Positions 1-8,771 of a stretch of 64,000 bases of DNA are shown here, one piece after another. The stretch lies in contig BPGK01000001.1 of the NCBI GenBank assembly GCA_026002995.1, positions 1,488,001 to 1,552,000 of the forward strand, read 5' to 3'. Position numbers and translations under genes: made by a program. This DNA comes from Gaiellaceae bacterium (GTDB lineage: Bacteria > Actinomycetota > Thermoleophilia > Gaiellales > Gaiellaceae). The first letter of the stretch is position 1, and every line of letters begins with the position of its first letter. The notes beneath the pieces are model-generated. The model saw nothing but the letters and a program-made list of their open reading frames with translations. It did not search any database and was not told the DNA's origin.

Positions 1-524
1 ACGATCACCGCGCGGGAGCCGATGAACGCCCCGTCCTCGACGATCACCGGCCGCGCCTGCGGCGGCTCGAGCACGCCGCCGATCCCCACACCCCCGGACA
101 GGTGCACGTCGGCGCCGATCTGGGCGCACGACCCGACCGTCGCCCAGGTATCGACCATCGTGCGTGGGCCGACCCAGGCGCCGATGTTCACGTACCCGGG
201 CATGAGCACCACGCCCTCCGAGAGGAAGGAGCCGTACCGCGCGACACCCGGAGGAACGACGCGAACGCCGCGCGCCGCGTAGTCGGTCTTGACCGGGATC
301 TTGTCGAGGAAGTGCAGCCCGCCCACCTCCATGGGCTCGACCTTGCGGAGCCGGAAGTAGAGGAGGATCGCCATCTTCACCCACTCGTTCACCTGCCACT
401 CGCCGTCACGCCGCTCGGCGACGCGGAGCTCGCCCGCATCGAGGAGGCGCACGGCCTCCTCGATCGGGGCAGGGTCGAGGATCCCGGTCTCCCACGAGCG
501 CTCGATCGCGGCCCGAAGCTCCAT
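1..524 (-). CDS. dapD: Tetrahydrodipicolinate N-succinyltransferase, partial (3' end outside window)
   Basis: Transfers succinyl from succinyl-CoA to tetrahydrodipicolinate in the succinylase branch of DAP/lysine synthesis (family knowledge). The visible 174 residues run from the start [11 protein letters not shown] through the hexapeptide left-handed beta-helix. Recognisable blocks are [30 protein letters not shown] and FIGSRAVI, which match the proteobacterial-type DapD closely. The C-terminus lies beyond base 1. Its ATG shares one base with the TGA of dapE just upstream (TGATG), so the pair is translationally coupled and encodes two steps of the same pathway. Confidence 0.93.
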   Translation of the reverse strand, partial: MELRAAIERSWETGILDPAPIEEAVRLLDAGELRVAERRDGEWQVNEWVKMAILLYFRLRKVEPMEVGGLHFLDKIPVKTDYAARGVRVVPPGVARYGSFLSEGVVLMPGYVNIGAWVGPRTMVDTWATVGSCAQIGADVHLSGGVGIGGVLEPPQARPVIVEDGAFIGSRAVI

Positions 525-1621
525 CAGCCTCCATCCTCGCCGATCGGGGCGGACGCCGTCACGAGCTCTCGCAACACCTCGTAGCAGCGGACGAGCGCGG
601 CGACCTCGACCTGCTCGTCGCGACGGTGTGCGAACGCGGGGTCTCCGGGCCCGAAGTTGACCGCGTCGATCCCGTGCGCCGTGAAGTCGGCGACGTTCGT
701 CCACGCCTGCTTCGGCTCGACCTCGGCGAGGCCGGCCGCGGCCCGTAGAGCCAGGACGAGGGGGGAGGCGACGGTCACCCGTCCCGCCGGCGCGTGGCTT
801 GCCACCTCGACCTCCACACCGTCCGGGAGGAGCGCCCGGAGCGCCGCTTCGGCCTCCGTCGGGGAGCGATTCGGCGCGTACCGGAAGTTCACGGTCGCGC
901 TCGCCTCCCCCGGGATGACGTTGTCTGCGATTCCCGCCTGCAGGCGAGTGACGGCGAGCACCTCCACGAAGGTCAGGCCCTCGACGACCACCTCTCGCGA
1001 GGGGTGCGCGAGGAGCGGCCGGATCCCCTCGACCGCACGGGCGAGCGCGCTGTCTGCGAGCCACGGCCGTGCGGAGTGGCCGCTCCTGCCGTGGAAGACG
1101 AGACGGGCGATGAGGTTGCCGAGGCACCCTGCCTGGATGCGGCCGGCGGTGGGCTCGAGCACGATCGCGAGCGCGGTCTCGTGGATCGCCCGGGAGCGCG
1201 CGAAGAGCTCGGGAAGCGGATCGTGCTCGTACGGGAGCTCTTCCTTGCCGAAGAGAAGCAGCGCGACGTCGGCTCGCCCGTGGGGCACCTCCGCGAGGTC
1301 GCGGACGAGCTCGAGCGCGACGGCGAGTCCGCCCTTCATGTCGCTCGCGCCGAGCCCGTGCACACGCCCGTCGGCGATGCGTCCGGGGAGGTTGCCCTGC
1401 GCCGGCACCGTGTCGTAGTGCCCGACGAGCGTCACGAGGGGGGCGTCGGTTCGCCTCGCCGGGACGAAGAAGGCCGCGTCGTCCGAGCGGTACTCGAGGG
1501 CGAGCGAGGGCGGGACGAGCTCGAGGAGCCGTTCGCGAATCCGGGCTTCGTCGCCGCTCTCGGAGGGGATGTCGACGAGCTCGAGCGTTCGCGCGGCAAG
1601 ACGGTCGGCGAGCGCACGCAC
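524..1621 (-). CDS. dapE: Succinyl-diaminopimelate desuccinylase
   Basis: Zinc-dependent M20 amidohydrolase that removes succinate from N-succinyl-LL-DAP, giving LL-DAP for lysine and peptidoglycan. It has 365 residues, usual for the family. Visible motifs are GHYDTVP (first metal His/Asp), GASDMKGG (bridging Asp), GKEELP (general-base Glu followed by metal Glu) and a C-terminal FAHRRDE His site. The GTG start has no Shine-Dalgarno, but a TAGGCT hexamer lies 6 nt upstream, so the message is probably leaderless. It is coupled to dapD downstream and divergent from hflX, with only 31 bp between the two starts. Confidence 0.93.
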   Translation of the reverse strand: MRALADRLAARTLELVDIPSESGDEARIRERLLELVPPSLALEYRSDDAAFFVPARRTDAPLVTLVGHYDTVPAQGNLPGRIADGRVHGLGASDMKGGLAVALELVRDLAEVPHGRADVALLLFGKEELPYEHDPLPELFARSRAIHETALAIVLEPTAGRIQAGCLGNLIARLVFHGRSGHSARPWLADSALARAVEGIRPLLAHPSREVVVEGLTFVEVLAVTRLQAGIADNVIPGEASATVNFRYAPNRSPTEAEAALRALLPDGVEVEVASHAPAGRVTVASPLVLALRAAAGLAEVEPKQAWTNVADFTAHGIDAVNFGPGDPAFAHRRDEQVEVAALVRCYEVLRELVTASAPIGEDGG

Positions 1622-1627
1622 CCCGGC

Positions 1628-1646
1628 AGCCTACCCGCGGCATAAT
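1628..1646. promoter_or_regulatory. Divergent leaderless promoter pair for dapE and hflX
   Basis: The 31-bp space between two opposing GTG starts holds a minus-strand TAGGCT (1633-1628, 6 nt before dapE) and a plus-strand CATAAT (1641-1646, 6 nt before hflX). The -35 region of each gene would therefore fall inside the other gene. The -10 roles are inferred from sequence and spacing. Confidence 0.5.
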
Positions 1647-1652
1647 CCGCCG

Positions 1653-2960
1653 GTGACCGCGCGCCAGCCCGATCCCATGCCCGGGGCGGAGCCGGAACGC
1701 GGTTTCGTGCTCGGGGTCTTTCCGAAGGGTGTCGACGGCGCAGCCGAGCTCGCCGAGCTGCGCGAGCTCGCGCGGACGGCCGGTGTCGAGACGGTCGGCG
1801 AGCTCGTCCAGCACCGCTCCCGCCCCGATCCGAAGACGTTCGTCGGGAAGGGGAAGCTCGCGGAGCTCGAGGCGGCCTACGCGGCCGCAGGCGCCGAGGT
1901 GCTGCTGGTCGACGACGAGCTCACGCCCACGCAGCAGCGCGCGCTCGAGGACGCGCTCCAAGCCCGGGTGGTCGACCGGACGCAGCTCATCCTCGACATC
2001 TTCGCCCAGCACGCTCGCAGCGCGGAGGGAAAGCTCCAGGTCGAGCTCGCGCAGCTCGAGTACAACCTCCCCCGCATGCGCGGACTCTGGAAGCACCTGG
2101 AGCGCCTCGGCGGCGGCGTCGGGACGCGAGGTCCCGGGGAGAGCCAGCTCGAGACGGATCGGCGACTCGCGCGGACGCGCATCGCGCTCGTGAAACGTCG
2201 TCTCCGCGAGCTCGAGCGGCAGCGGGCGACCCGGCGCAAGGAACGACGCCGCGCCTCCGTGCCGACGATCGCGCTCGCCGGTTACACGAACGTCGGGAAG
2301 TCGACGCTCCTCAACGCGCTCACCGGCGCCGACGCCTCCGTCGACGACCGCCTCTTCGAGACGCTCGACCCGACGACGCGCTCCTTCGTCCACGAGGGCA
2401 AGCGCTACCTCGTCACCGACACGGTCGGTTTCATTCGGCGGTTGCCGACGCCCCTCGTCGAGGGCTTCGCGGCGACGCTGGAGGAGACGTTGCTCGCCGA
2501 CCTCGTGCTGCACGTGGCCGATGCCTCGCTTCCCGAGCATGAGCTCCGCGAGACGATCGCGGCGGTCGAGGAGGTACTCCGCGAGATCGGCGCGGACGAG
2601 GTACCGGTCGAGCTCGTCCTGAACAAGGTCGACCTCCTCGACGAGCTCGGGCGTCACCGGATCGAGAACGCGTACCCGCGCGCTCTGCTCGTGTCCGCGC
2701 AGACCGGGGAGGGGCTCGCCGAGCTCCGAGCGCGGCTCGCAGCCCGCTTCTCCGATCGGTTCGAGGACGTTCGGTTGCTCGTTCCGTACACCGACGGCGG
2801 GGTGCTGGCCGAGCTCTACGGGCTCGGCGCGCCGATCGCTGAGAGGCGCGATACGCCCGAAGGAGTGTACGTTCGGGCCCGTCTGCCGCGACGCGAGGTG
2901 CAGCGCTTCGCGGCCTACCTCGTTGCGGGCGACGCGGTCGCCGAGGCGTCGCAACCGTGA
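1653..2960 (+). CDS. hflX: GTPase HflX, ribosome-associated
   Basis: HflX-family GTPase; known members split stalled or hibernating ribosomes. From the GTG start it has 435 residues. The N-terminal HflX domain carries the glycine-rich [10 protein letters not shown] and [14 protein letters not shown] segments and a basic coiled linker. The Obg-like G domain follows, with P-loop [12 protein letters not shown]3 [10 protein letters not shown] and G4 NKVD. I chose GTG 1653 because CATAAT lies 6 nt before it; an in-frame ATG at 1677 is possible. The last four bases overlap the dut start (GTGA), making hflX-dut-nudix one transcription unit. Confidence 0.93.
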   Translation: MTARQPDPMPGAEPERGFVLGVFPKGVDGAAELAELRELARTAGVETVGELVQHRSRPDPKTFVGKGKLAELEAAYAAAGAEVLLVDDELTPTQQRALEDALQARVVDRTQLILDIFAQHARSAEGKLQVELAQLEYNLPRMRGLWKHLERLGGGVGTRGPGESQLETDRRLARTRIALVKRRLRELERQRATRRKERRRASVPTIALAGYTNVGKSTLLNALTGADASVDDRLFETLDPTTRSFVHEGKRYLVTDTVGFIRRLPTPLVEGFAATLEETLLADLVLHVADASLPEHELRETIAAVEEVLREIGADEVPVELVLNKVDLLDELGRHRIENAYPRALLVSAQTGEGLAELRARLAARFSDRFEDVRLLVPYTDGGVLAELYGLGAPIAERRDTPEGVYVRARLPRREVQRFAAYLVAGDAVAEASQP

Positions 2961-3391
2961 TCGACGTCGTCGTCCGGCGCCTGCACCCCGACGCGACGCT
3001 CCCGCTGCGGGCGTACGAGGACGATGCGGGGCTCGACCTCGCGGCCTGCGAGGAGCACGTGCTCGCGCCCGGGGAGCGCGCTGTCGTCGGCACGGGGCTC
3101 GCGGTCGAGATCCCGCCGGGATACGCGGGCTTCGTGCAGCCGCGGTCTGGCCTCGCAGCGCGCCACGGGATCACCGTAGTCAACTCGCCCGGCCTGATCG
3201 ACGCCGGCTACCGGGGAGAGGTGCGCGTCGTGCTCTTGAACACAGACCGTCGAGCGAGCTTCAGGGTGACACCGGGCATGCGCATCGCCCAGCTCGTGAT
3301 CGCTCCGGTGCCGAGCGTTCGGATCGTCGAGGCCGACGAGCCGACCGCGAGCGAGCGTGGCGCGCGGGGGTTCGGATCGTCGGCGCTGTGA
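2957..3391 (+). CDS. dut: Deoxyuridine 5'-triphosphate nucleotidohydrolase (dUTPase)
   Basis: Hydrolyses dUTP to dUMP and pyrophosphate, preventing uracil incorporation and supplying dTMP synthesis. The 144-residue trimeric-type enzyme shows the usual motifs: DDAGLDLAA (1), QPRSGLA (2), [10 protein letters not shown] (3), MRIAQLVI (4) and the C-terminal glycine-rich RGARGFGSS (5). The GTG start overlaps the hflX stop by 4 bp and its own stop overlaps the nudix start by 4 bp, so expression is coupled both ways. Confidence 0.95.
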   Translation: MIDVVVRRLHPDATLPLRAYEDDAGLDLAACEEHVLAPGERAVVGTGLAVEIPPGYAGFVQPRSGLAARHGITVVNSPGLIDAGYRGEVRVVLLNTDRRASFRVTPGMRIAQLVIAPVPSVRIVEADEPTASERGARGFGSSAL

Positions 3392-3858
3392 GCGTGGACG
3401 CGCCACGGATCCGTGTCTCGGCGATCCTGCGGTGGCGCGACCGCCTGCTGCTTCTCCGGCACGAGAAGCCAGACGGCGCGGAGGTATGGCTGCTCCCCGG
3501 GGGTGGCGTGCAACTCGGCGAGAGCCTCCTGGCGGCGCTCCGCCGCGAGCTCTGGGAGGAGACGGGGCTCTTCCCACCCGATGTCGAGCTCCCTCTCGAG
3601 GGTCCGGTGGCACTCGTCGACTCGATCGCCCCCGTGTCTTCGCCCCGGCGCAAGCACGTTCTCCACATCCTCTTCGCGGCGGACGTGTCCGGCTCGCTCG
3701 AGGGGGTCGCGAGCGCGGATGCGGCCGTCGGCGGCCACCGAGCGTTCGCGCTCTCGGAGCTCGACGGGATCACGCTCCACCCTCCGATTCAGCGCTTCCT
3801 CCAGCGCTGGCGTCCGGGCGACCCGGCGGTCTACCTGGGCGAGCTGTGGGTACCCTGA
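3388..3858 (+). CDS. NUDIX hydrolase
   Basis: A 156-residue NUDIX-fold hydrolase of unknown substrate. The Nudix box is complete: G, five residues, E (GVQLGE), seven residues, then RELWEETGL. It sits third in hflX-dut-nudix, with a GTGA overlap to dut. A housekeeping nucleotide-pool role beside dUTPase is plausible but is inferred only from this position. Nothing in the C-terminal half (HPPIQRFLQRW) identifies a subfamily. Confidence 0.85.
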   Translation: MSVDAPRIRVSAILRWRDRLLLLRHEKPDGAEVWLLPGGGVQLGESLLAALRRELWEETGLFPPDVELPLEGPVALVDSIAPVSSPRRKHVLHILFAADVSGSLEGVASADAAVGGHRAFALSELDGITLHPPIQRFLQRWRPGDPAVYLGELWVP

Positions 3859-3977
3859 CGCGCCGCACGCCGACACGTTCTCGGCGCACTCCCGCATCCC
3901 ACCCGTAGACGTTTCCTCGATAGGATCGCAGCGGGTGGTGGGCTGGGGTGCCCCGTGGGGCCAGGCATCGGAGCGGC

Positions 3978-4730
3978 TCACCGTCTCCCGCCGCGCTCGC
4001 GCGCACGGCTCGCGGCGACCCGGAACGCCTCCCGCTCGAGCGTGTCGTCGAGCGGCTCGAGCGCAGGCGGCGGTCCGCCGCTCGCATGCGCGAGGGCGCG
4101 CGCGAGCAGCCAGTCCGCGAGCCACGGGTTTCGCGGCAGGAGCGGTCCGTGGAGGTACGTGCCGATGGCGGCGCCAACCCGGCAGCCTTCGAAGCCGGAC
4201 ACGCCGTCGTTCCCGAATCCGTAGAGCACCCGGCCGAGCGGCTGCGCGCCCTCGTCGAGGAGCGTCCGGCCGGCGTGGTTCTCGAACCCGGCAAGCTGCC
4301 GCGGCTCGCCGCCGTCCAGCCTGCACTCGAGGAGCACGTCGCCGATCATTCGCGTCTCACCCGCCACCGTCTCGAGCGGGAACAGACCGGCTCCCGGCAT
4401 GAGCGAGCCGTCTTGGCCACGGTAGGAGCGTCCAAGGAGCTGGTAGCCCCCGCAGACCGCGAGGAGAGCGGCGCCGCCGGCCACCGCCTCTGCGAGCGCG
4501 GGCCCCTTCTCGGCGAGGTCGGGCGCGACGAGGGCCTGCTCGCGGTCCTGCCCGCCGCCGATGTAGAGGAGATCGAGCTCACCTGGGCGGAGCTCGTCCC
4601 CCCGGGAGATCGCTCGCACGGAGAGCTCGTGCCCGCGCAGCGCGGCCCGGCGCGCGAGCACCGCGATGTTGCCGCGGTCGGCGTAGATGTTGAGGTACTC
4701 GGGGTATAGGTGGCCCACGCGGATCCTCAT
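3978..4730 (-). CDS. gatD: Lipid II isoglutaminyl synthase, glutamine amidotransferase subunit
   Basis: CobB/CobQ-like class I amidotransferase that supplies ammonia to MurT for amidating the D-Glu of lipid II. It has 250 residues. The catalytic Cys is Cys93 in AVCGGYQLLG and the catalytic His is His194 in GTYLHGPLL. The N-terminal VGHLYPEYLNIYADRGN is typical of GatD. The ATG overlaps the murT stop by 4 bp (ATGA). The pair is known from actinobacteria and firmicutes and predicts amidated peptidoglycan stems in this organism. Confidence 0.92.
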   Translation of the reverse strand: MRIRVGHLYPEYLNIYADRGNIAVLARRAALRGHELSVRAISRGDELRPGELDLLYIGGGQDREQALVAPDLAEKGPALAEAVAGGAALLAVCGGYQLLGRSYRGQDGSLMPGAGLFPLETVAGETRMIGDVLLECRLDGGEPRQLAGFENHAGRTLLDEGAQPLGRVLYGFGNDGVSGFEGCRVGAAIGTYLHGPLLPRNPWLADWLLARALAHASGGPPPALEPLDDTLEREAFRVAASRARERGGRR

Positions 4731-6100
4731 CTCCCGCCGCCCTCCCAGTAGGGGGCGACGTGCCCACGGGCGGTCAGGACGCCGCGCAGCGCCAGCATCG
4801 CGGTGTACGTGGGCAGCACGACGAGGTCGTCGCCCGCCTCGGTCAGCTCGAGGCCTCGATCGAGAGCCCGCTCCAGGTCAGGGATCACCTCGAGCCGCCC
4901 GTCGGGGAGCCCGCCATAGACGAGCCGAAGGCCGAGCTCGGCCGCGCGCGCCCCGGTCACGACAGCACGCTCGACGTGGGGGAGGAGCGGCTCGAAGTCG
5001 ACGTCCCAGATCCAGGAGACGTCCCGACCGTCGGCGATCGCGTCGTTGAGCGCGAGCACGAGGACTCTCGGAACCCCTGTCTCGAGGGTGCGCAGCGCCT
5101 CGTTCGCGCCGGCCGGGTTCTTCACGAGGAGCACGACGACGCGTTTTCCGCCGACCGGGATCCGCTCGAAGCGCCCGAACGCGCCGCCGAACCCGTCGAG
5201 CCGTGACCGGAGCACGGGTGCGGCGACGCCGAGCGCCGAGCTCAGCGCGGCCGCGGCGAGTGCGTTGTACACGTTGTAGAGGCCCGGCAGCGGGAGCTCG
5301 ACTGTGCCCTCGCCGTCGGGCGTGACGAGGCGGAAGCGCACCCCGGTCGTCCCGCGCAGCTCGACGTCGCGCGCGGCCACGTCGAGCTCGGGGCGCGCGT
5401 GCCCACACTCGGGACACCGGTAGTCGCCGAGGTGGCCGACGTAGACAGCTTCGTACACGTACGGCGCTCCGCAGCGGACGCAGTACTTCGAGTCCGCGGC
5501 GTGCTGGAGACCCTCGCGCGCGTGTCGGGGGTCGTCGAGCCCGAAGCGGACGACGCGCTCGCGACCTCGCCCGAGCTCGGCGACGACGGGATCGTCCGCG
5601 TTCACGACGAGCGTCGCGCGCTCGTCGAGCGACGCTGTCGCGGTCCGCCAGCGGGCAGCGAGCGCCTCGAGCTCGCCGTAGCGGTCGAGCTGGTCTCGGA
5701 AGAGGTTCGAGAGCAGCACCACCCGGGGACGGGTCCGCGCGATGGCCTCGGGGAGCGCGGCCTCGTCGACCTCGAAGAGGCCGAGCTCGGCCTTCCGCGC
5801 ACCCACGAGGGCGGAGGCGACCCCCGAGAGGAGGTTCGCGCCGGCGCGATTCCAGGCGAGACGGCGGTCGGCGCCGAGCACGCGTGCGCACATCGCCGCG
5901 GTCGTCGTCTTGCCGTTCGTCGCCGAGAGGAGGACCACTCCCTCCGGGAGCCGAGCAGCGAGCGCGTCGACGGCGGAGGGGTCGAGTCGCCAGAGGAGCT
6001 TGCCGGGAAGCGTCGTGCCGCCTCCACGGCCGAGCCCGCGCGAGAGCCTCGCGACGGCGCGGGCGGCGGCAGTCTCGAGCGCGAGTCGAACGGGTAACAC
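4727..6100 (-). CDS. murT: Lipid II isoglutaminyl synthase, Mur-ligase-like subunit
   Basis: ATP-dependent Mur-ligase-fold subunit that activates the second stem-peptide residue for amidation with GatD-derived ammonia. It has 457 residues. The P-loop is SATNGKTTTAAM. A Cys4 zinc-ribbon insertion typical of MurT is visible as KYCVRCGAPY and YRCPECGHA. The C-terminal DUF1727-type domain begins near RFERIPVGGKR. The GTG at 6100 has no Shine-Dalgarno but has TACCCT 7 nt upstream, suggesting a leaderless message. First gene of murT-gatD. Confidence 0.93.
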   Translation of the reverse strand: MLPVRLALETAAARAVARLSRGLGRGGGTTLPGKLLWRLDPSAVDALAARLPEGVVLLSATNGKTTTAAMCARVLGADRRLAWNRAGANLLSGVASALVGARKAELGLFEVDEAALPEAIARTRPRVVLLSNLFRDQLDRYGELEALAARWRTATASLDERATLVVNADDPVVAELGRGRERVVRFGLDDPRHAREGLQHAADSKYCVRCGAPYVYEAVYVGHLGDYRCPECGHARPELDVAARDVELRGTTGVRFRLVTPDGEGTVELPLPGLYNVYNALAAAALSSALGVAAPVLRSRLDGFGGAFGRFERIPVGGKRVVVLLVKNPAGANEALRTLETGVPRVLVLALNDAIADGRDVSWIWDVDFEPLLPHVERAVVTGARAAELGLRLVYGGLPDGRLEVIPDLERALDRGLELTEAGDDLVVLPTYTAMLALRGVLTARGHVAPYWEGGGR

Positions 6101-6107
6101 GACGGCG

Positions 6108-6113
6108 AGGGTA
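6108..6113 (-). promoter_or_regulatory. Probable -10 of leaderless murT-gatD
   Basis: TACCCT on the minus strand, 7 nt before the murT GTG. No ribosome-binding site is present. It is divergent from the promoter of the gene starting at 6184. Confidence 0.45.
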
Positions 6114-6146
6114 CCGCGCGATGCGGGCGCGGACGCTCTGGCGCTT

Positions 6147-6174
6147 TTGCAAAGTCTTTACTTTGCTCTAAGCT
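6147..6174 (+). promoter_or_regulatory. Promoter with embedded perfect palindrome upstream of the repeat protein at 6184
   Basis: A small AT-rich island in GC-rich DNA. Perfect inverted repeat GCAAAGT-CTTT-ACTTTGC at 6149-6166. Possible -35 TTGCAA at 6147-6152, then a 16-bp spacer and -10-like TAAGCT at 6169-6174. The ATG follows 9 nt later. The palindrome lies almost entirely between -35 and -10, where an operator would block RNA polymerase. Assignment as an operator is inference. Confidence 0.5.
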
Positions 6175-6183
6175 CACTGCAGG

Positions 6184-6888
6184 ATGACAGAGAAGGGCAC
6201 ACCGCGAGCGCGTCGCCTCCAGATCGACGAGCGCGAGCTCGCCGCGTTCCGGGCAGGACTGCGCCGCCGGTACACCGACGACGAGATCCTCGACGAGCTC
6301 CGGCGCGCCGCCGCGCGCCTCGGACGGTCGCCGACGATGCGCGAGTTCGCCGCCGATCCCGAGGCGTCGGTGCACCCGCAGACGGTGATCGAGCACTTCG
6401 GCACGTGGAACGCAGCCAAGCGCGCGGCGGGTCTCTTCCCGCGCCGCTTCCTGACCCGTGAGGAGCTGCTCGAGCAGCTCCGACGGCTCGGCGAGGAGCT
6501 CGGGCGAGCGCCGACCGCTCGCGACCTCGCCGCGCGCAGGCGCACGGTGCCGTCGGCGTCGCTCTACGCTCACACGTTCGGGTCGCTCGCCGAGGCGCTC
6601 CGCGAGGCGGGGTTCGAGGTCCTGCGCGGCGAGGAGCGTCTCGAGCGCGCCATCGAGCAGGGCGTCGCGCTCGCTCGGGAGCTCGGACGTCTCCCGAAGA
6701 TGGCGGACTGGGCCGCCGCACGGCGACGCGATCCCTCGCTCCTCTCGGAGTGGCAGGTGTACCGCCTGGTGGACGCGCCGCGGGGAGCCTGGACGGCCTT
6801 CCAGTACCTCGTGCGCGAGGCGCTCCGCGAGGAGGGCGTCGAGGTTCGCCGAGACGGATCGCTCGCGGAGGCGCTACCCGACCGCTGA
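6184..6888 (+). CDS. Protein of three homing-endonuclease-associated-type repeats; putative DNA-binding regulator
   Basis: A 234-residue protein with no nuclease domain. It consists of three imperfect repeats of about 55 residues: near 28-84 (YTDDEILDELRR to WNAAKRAAGL), 88-145 (LTREELLEQL to SLAEALREAGF) and 152-222 (LERAIEQGVAL to LREEGVEV). Each has the pattern of a long helix, LGR.P...DF/W, then a Trp/Phe plus ALR or AAKR helix. This matches what I know of the short repeats attached to homing endonucleases. DNA binding is inferred. The ATG lies 9 nt after a -10-like hexamer that follows a palindrome, consistent with autoregulation. Its 3' end overlaps the convergent gene by 15 bp. Confidence 0.65.
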   Translation: MTEKGTPRARRLQIDERELAAFRAGLRRRYTDDEILDELRRAAARLGRSPTMREFAADPEASVHPQTVIEHFGTWNAAKRAAGLFPRRFLTREELLEQLRRLGEELGRAPTARDLAARRRTVPSASLYAHTFGSLAEALREAGFEVLRGEERLERAIEQGVALARELGRLPKMADWAAARRRDPSLLSEWQVYRLVDAPRGAWTAFQYLVREALREEGVEVRRDGSLAEALPDR

Positions 6889-7671
6889 CACGATGAGCGC
6901 GAAGCGAGCAAGCGTGGAGACGCCCTCGTGCGGCGCGCGGACCGGTGGCAGGGCCTCGGTCTCCCGGTAGCGGGGATCCGGGCGGAAGCGGCGCTCGCGG
7001 ACGACCTCTCCCCGGACGACCCGGAGCAGGCGGCCCTCGCGAACCTCACAGACCTCGAGCCGAACCCCGAGCGCAGCCTCGGCGATCCGGAGCGCCCTCC
7101 GCGTGGAGGCGAAGAAGAGCTCGCACGCCCCGCGACCGAGCCAGAGCGGACGAGCGAGACCCCGCGCGAGGTACAGCGTCTCCGCGTCTCGCTCGTCGAG
7201 CCAGGCCGCCGCCATGGCGCCGCGAATCTCGCCGAGGGCGCGCGCATCGTGCTGGCGCAGCTCCATGAGGGCGAAGATCGCCTCCGAGTCGACCGTCATC
7301 GCATCCTCGTGGCGGCGCAGACCGTAGCGGGCGAGGAGGGCGTCGTCGTTCTCGACGACCCCGTTGTGCACGCCGACGACCGAGCCGTGCCGGATGGGGT
7401 GGTTGTTCGCCTCGATGTCGGGATGCCCCTTCGTGTAGTCGCGGACGTGGAGCAGCGCCTGCGAGGTGTCCTCCGGCAGCGCGAGCTCCTCGAGCAGCCG
7501 GCTCGCGCCGCCGCGGAGCTTGCGCACGCCGATCTCCGGCCCGCCGTTCCGCCACGCGTACCCGACGGCGTCGGCGCCTCGCTCGGCGATCCCCGCGAGC
7601 AGGGCTTGCGCAGCGAGCGTCCGCGAGACCGGAGAGGAGGCGCTCAGGCTGAAGCCGGCGATACCGCACAT
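6874..7671 (-). CDS. Class II glutamine amidotransferase domain protein
   Basis: A 265-residue stand-alone Ntn-type glutaminase domain like the N-terminal domain of GlmS/PurF. Mature processing would expose Cys2 (MCGIAGFSLS). Other conserved elements are the HVRDYTKG loop, NNHPI, the VGVHNGVVEN oxyanion segment and SEAIFALM. No synthase or sugar-isomerase domain is attached, so the ammonia acceptor is unknown. Its tail overlaps the convergent repeat-protein gene. The ATG has no clear Shine-Dalgarno and no -10-like hexamer at leaderless spacing. Confidence 0.8.
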   Translation of the reverse strand: MCGIAGFSLSASSPVSRTLAAQALLAGIAERGADAVGYAWRNGGPEIGVRKLRGGASRLLEELALPEDTSQALLHVRDYTKGHPDIEANNHPIRHGSVVGVHNGVVENDDALLARYGLRRHEDAMTVDSEAIFALMELRQHDARALGEIRGAMAAAWLDERDAETLYLARGLARPLWLGRGACELFFASTRRALRIAEAALGVRLEVCEVREGRLLRVVRGEVVRERRFRPDPRYRETEALPPVRAPHEGVSTLARFALIVSAVG

Positions 7672-7832
7672 GGGGTTCGGAGCCGCGGGAGTGTGGGGAG
7701 CGGGGTCGAGGTCACGACACCGTAGACGACAGTCGGGACGACAAGGTTGGTCGGGCTTCTCCGTCGCCCGCTCGATCCCTCGTCCGCAGGCAATCCCTCA
7801 AGGGGGGCAGGGAACGCGCCGATAGACCGGCC

Positions 7833-8753
7833 GTGGATCCGAACGCGGCCGAGCACCTCTTCGACTACCCCGAGGACGAGCCCGTGGCCTCCGAGGACGA
7901 GGTGGCCGAGAGCCCGAACCTCGCCGGCCCCGACGCTGACGATCCGTTGAAGCTGTACGTGCGCCAGATCGGCGACGGACGCCTGCTCACGCCGGCCGAG
8001 GAGCGCGAGCTCGCCCGGCTGAAGGACGAGGGCGACGAAGAAGCGAAGCGAAAGCTCATCGAGTCGAACCTCCGTCTCGTCATGTCGATCACCCGGAACT
8101 ACACGCGCGCCGACGTGCCGCTCCTCGACCTCATCCAGGAGGGGAACCTCGGGCTCATCCGCGCGGTCGAGAAGTTCGACTACCGGCTCGGGTTCAAGCT
8201 CTCGACGTACGCGACCTGGTGGATCCGCCAGGCGATCTCCCGCGCGCTCGCAGAGCAGGGTCGCGTCATCCGACTTCCGGTGCACGTCGCCGACCAGGTC
8301 CGCAAGGTGACGAAGACGCGCCGGCTGCTCGGGCAGAAGCTGAACCGCGACCCCTCGCTCGAGGAGATCGCAGCCGAGCTCGACCTCTCGCCGGAGCGGG
8401 TGCAGGAGCTCCTCGACCTCGTCGTCGATCCCGTCAGCCTCGAGACCCCGATCGGCGAAGGCGACTCGAGCGTCGCCGACCTCATTCCCGACGCGAGCTC
8501 GAAACAGCCGGACGCCGAGACGGCCGATCGGGCACGCGCGAGCGAGCTCCTCGAGGCCCTGAGCAAGCTGCAGCCGCGCCAGCGGCGCGTCCTCGTCGAG
8601 CGCTTCGGGCTCGACGGCGTCAAGCCGCGCACGCTCGAGGAGGTCGGAGCGAACCTCGGGATCACGCGGGAGCGGGTGCGGCAGCTCGAGGCGCGGGCGC
8701 TCCGCGAGCTCCGCGCAGTCGCGCCGGGCCTCGAGCTCTACCTGCGCTCGTAG
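7833..8753 (+). CDS. RNA polymerase sigma-70 factor, RpoD-related (group 1/2)
   Basis: A 306-residue sigma factor with region 1.2 (DPLKLYVRQIGDGRLL), region 2 ([43 protein letters not shown] in variant form), region 3 (RLPVHVADQVRKV) and region 4 with helix-turn-helix LEEVGANLGITRERVRQLE. Region 1.1 is reduced to a short acidic tail, suggesting a group 2 paralogue rather than the main housekeeping factor. GTG start. Stop codon lies 18 bp from that of a second, convergent RpoD-type sigma gene. Confidence 0.9.
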   Translation: MDPNAAEHLFDYPEDEPVASEDEVAESPNLAGPDADDPLKLYVRQIGDGRLLTPAEERELARLKDEGDEEAKRKLIESNLRLVMSITRNYTRADVPLLDLIQEGNLGLIRAVEKFDYRLGFKLSTYATWWIRQAISRALAEQGRVIRLPVHVADQVRKVTKTRRLLGQKLNRDPSLEEIAAELDLSPERVQELLDLVVDPVSLETPIGEGDSSVADLIPDASSKQPDAETADRARASELLEALSKLQPRQRRVLVERFGLDGVKPRTLEEVGANLGITRERVRQLEARALRELRAVAPGLELYLRS

Positions 8754-8771
8754 CCCGCGCAGAACGGCGCG

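Noticed and set aside
3950-3961. GCCCC-GT-GGGGC palindrome as terminator between nudix and gatD
   Set aside because: Only a 5-bp stem with a 2-nt loop and no T-run; palindromes of this size are expected by chance at this GC content.
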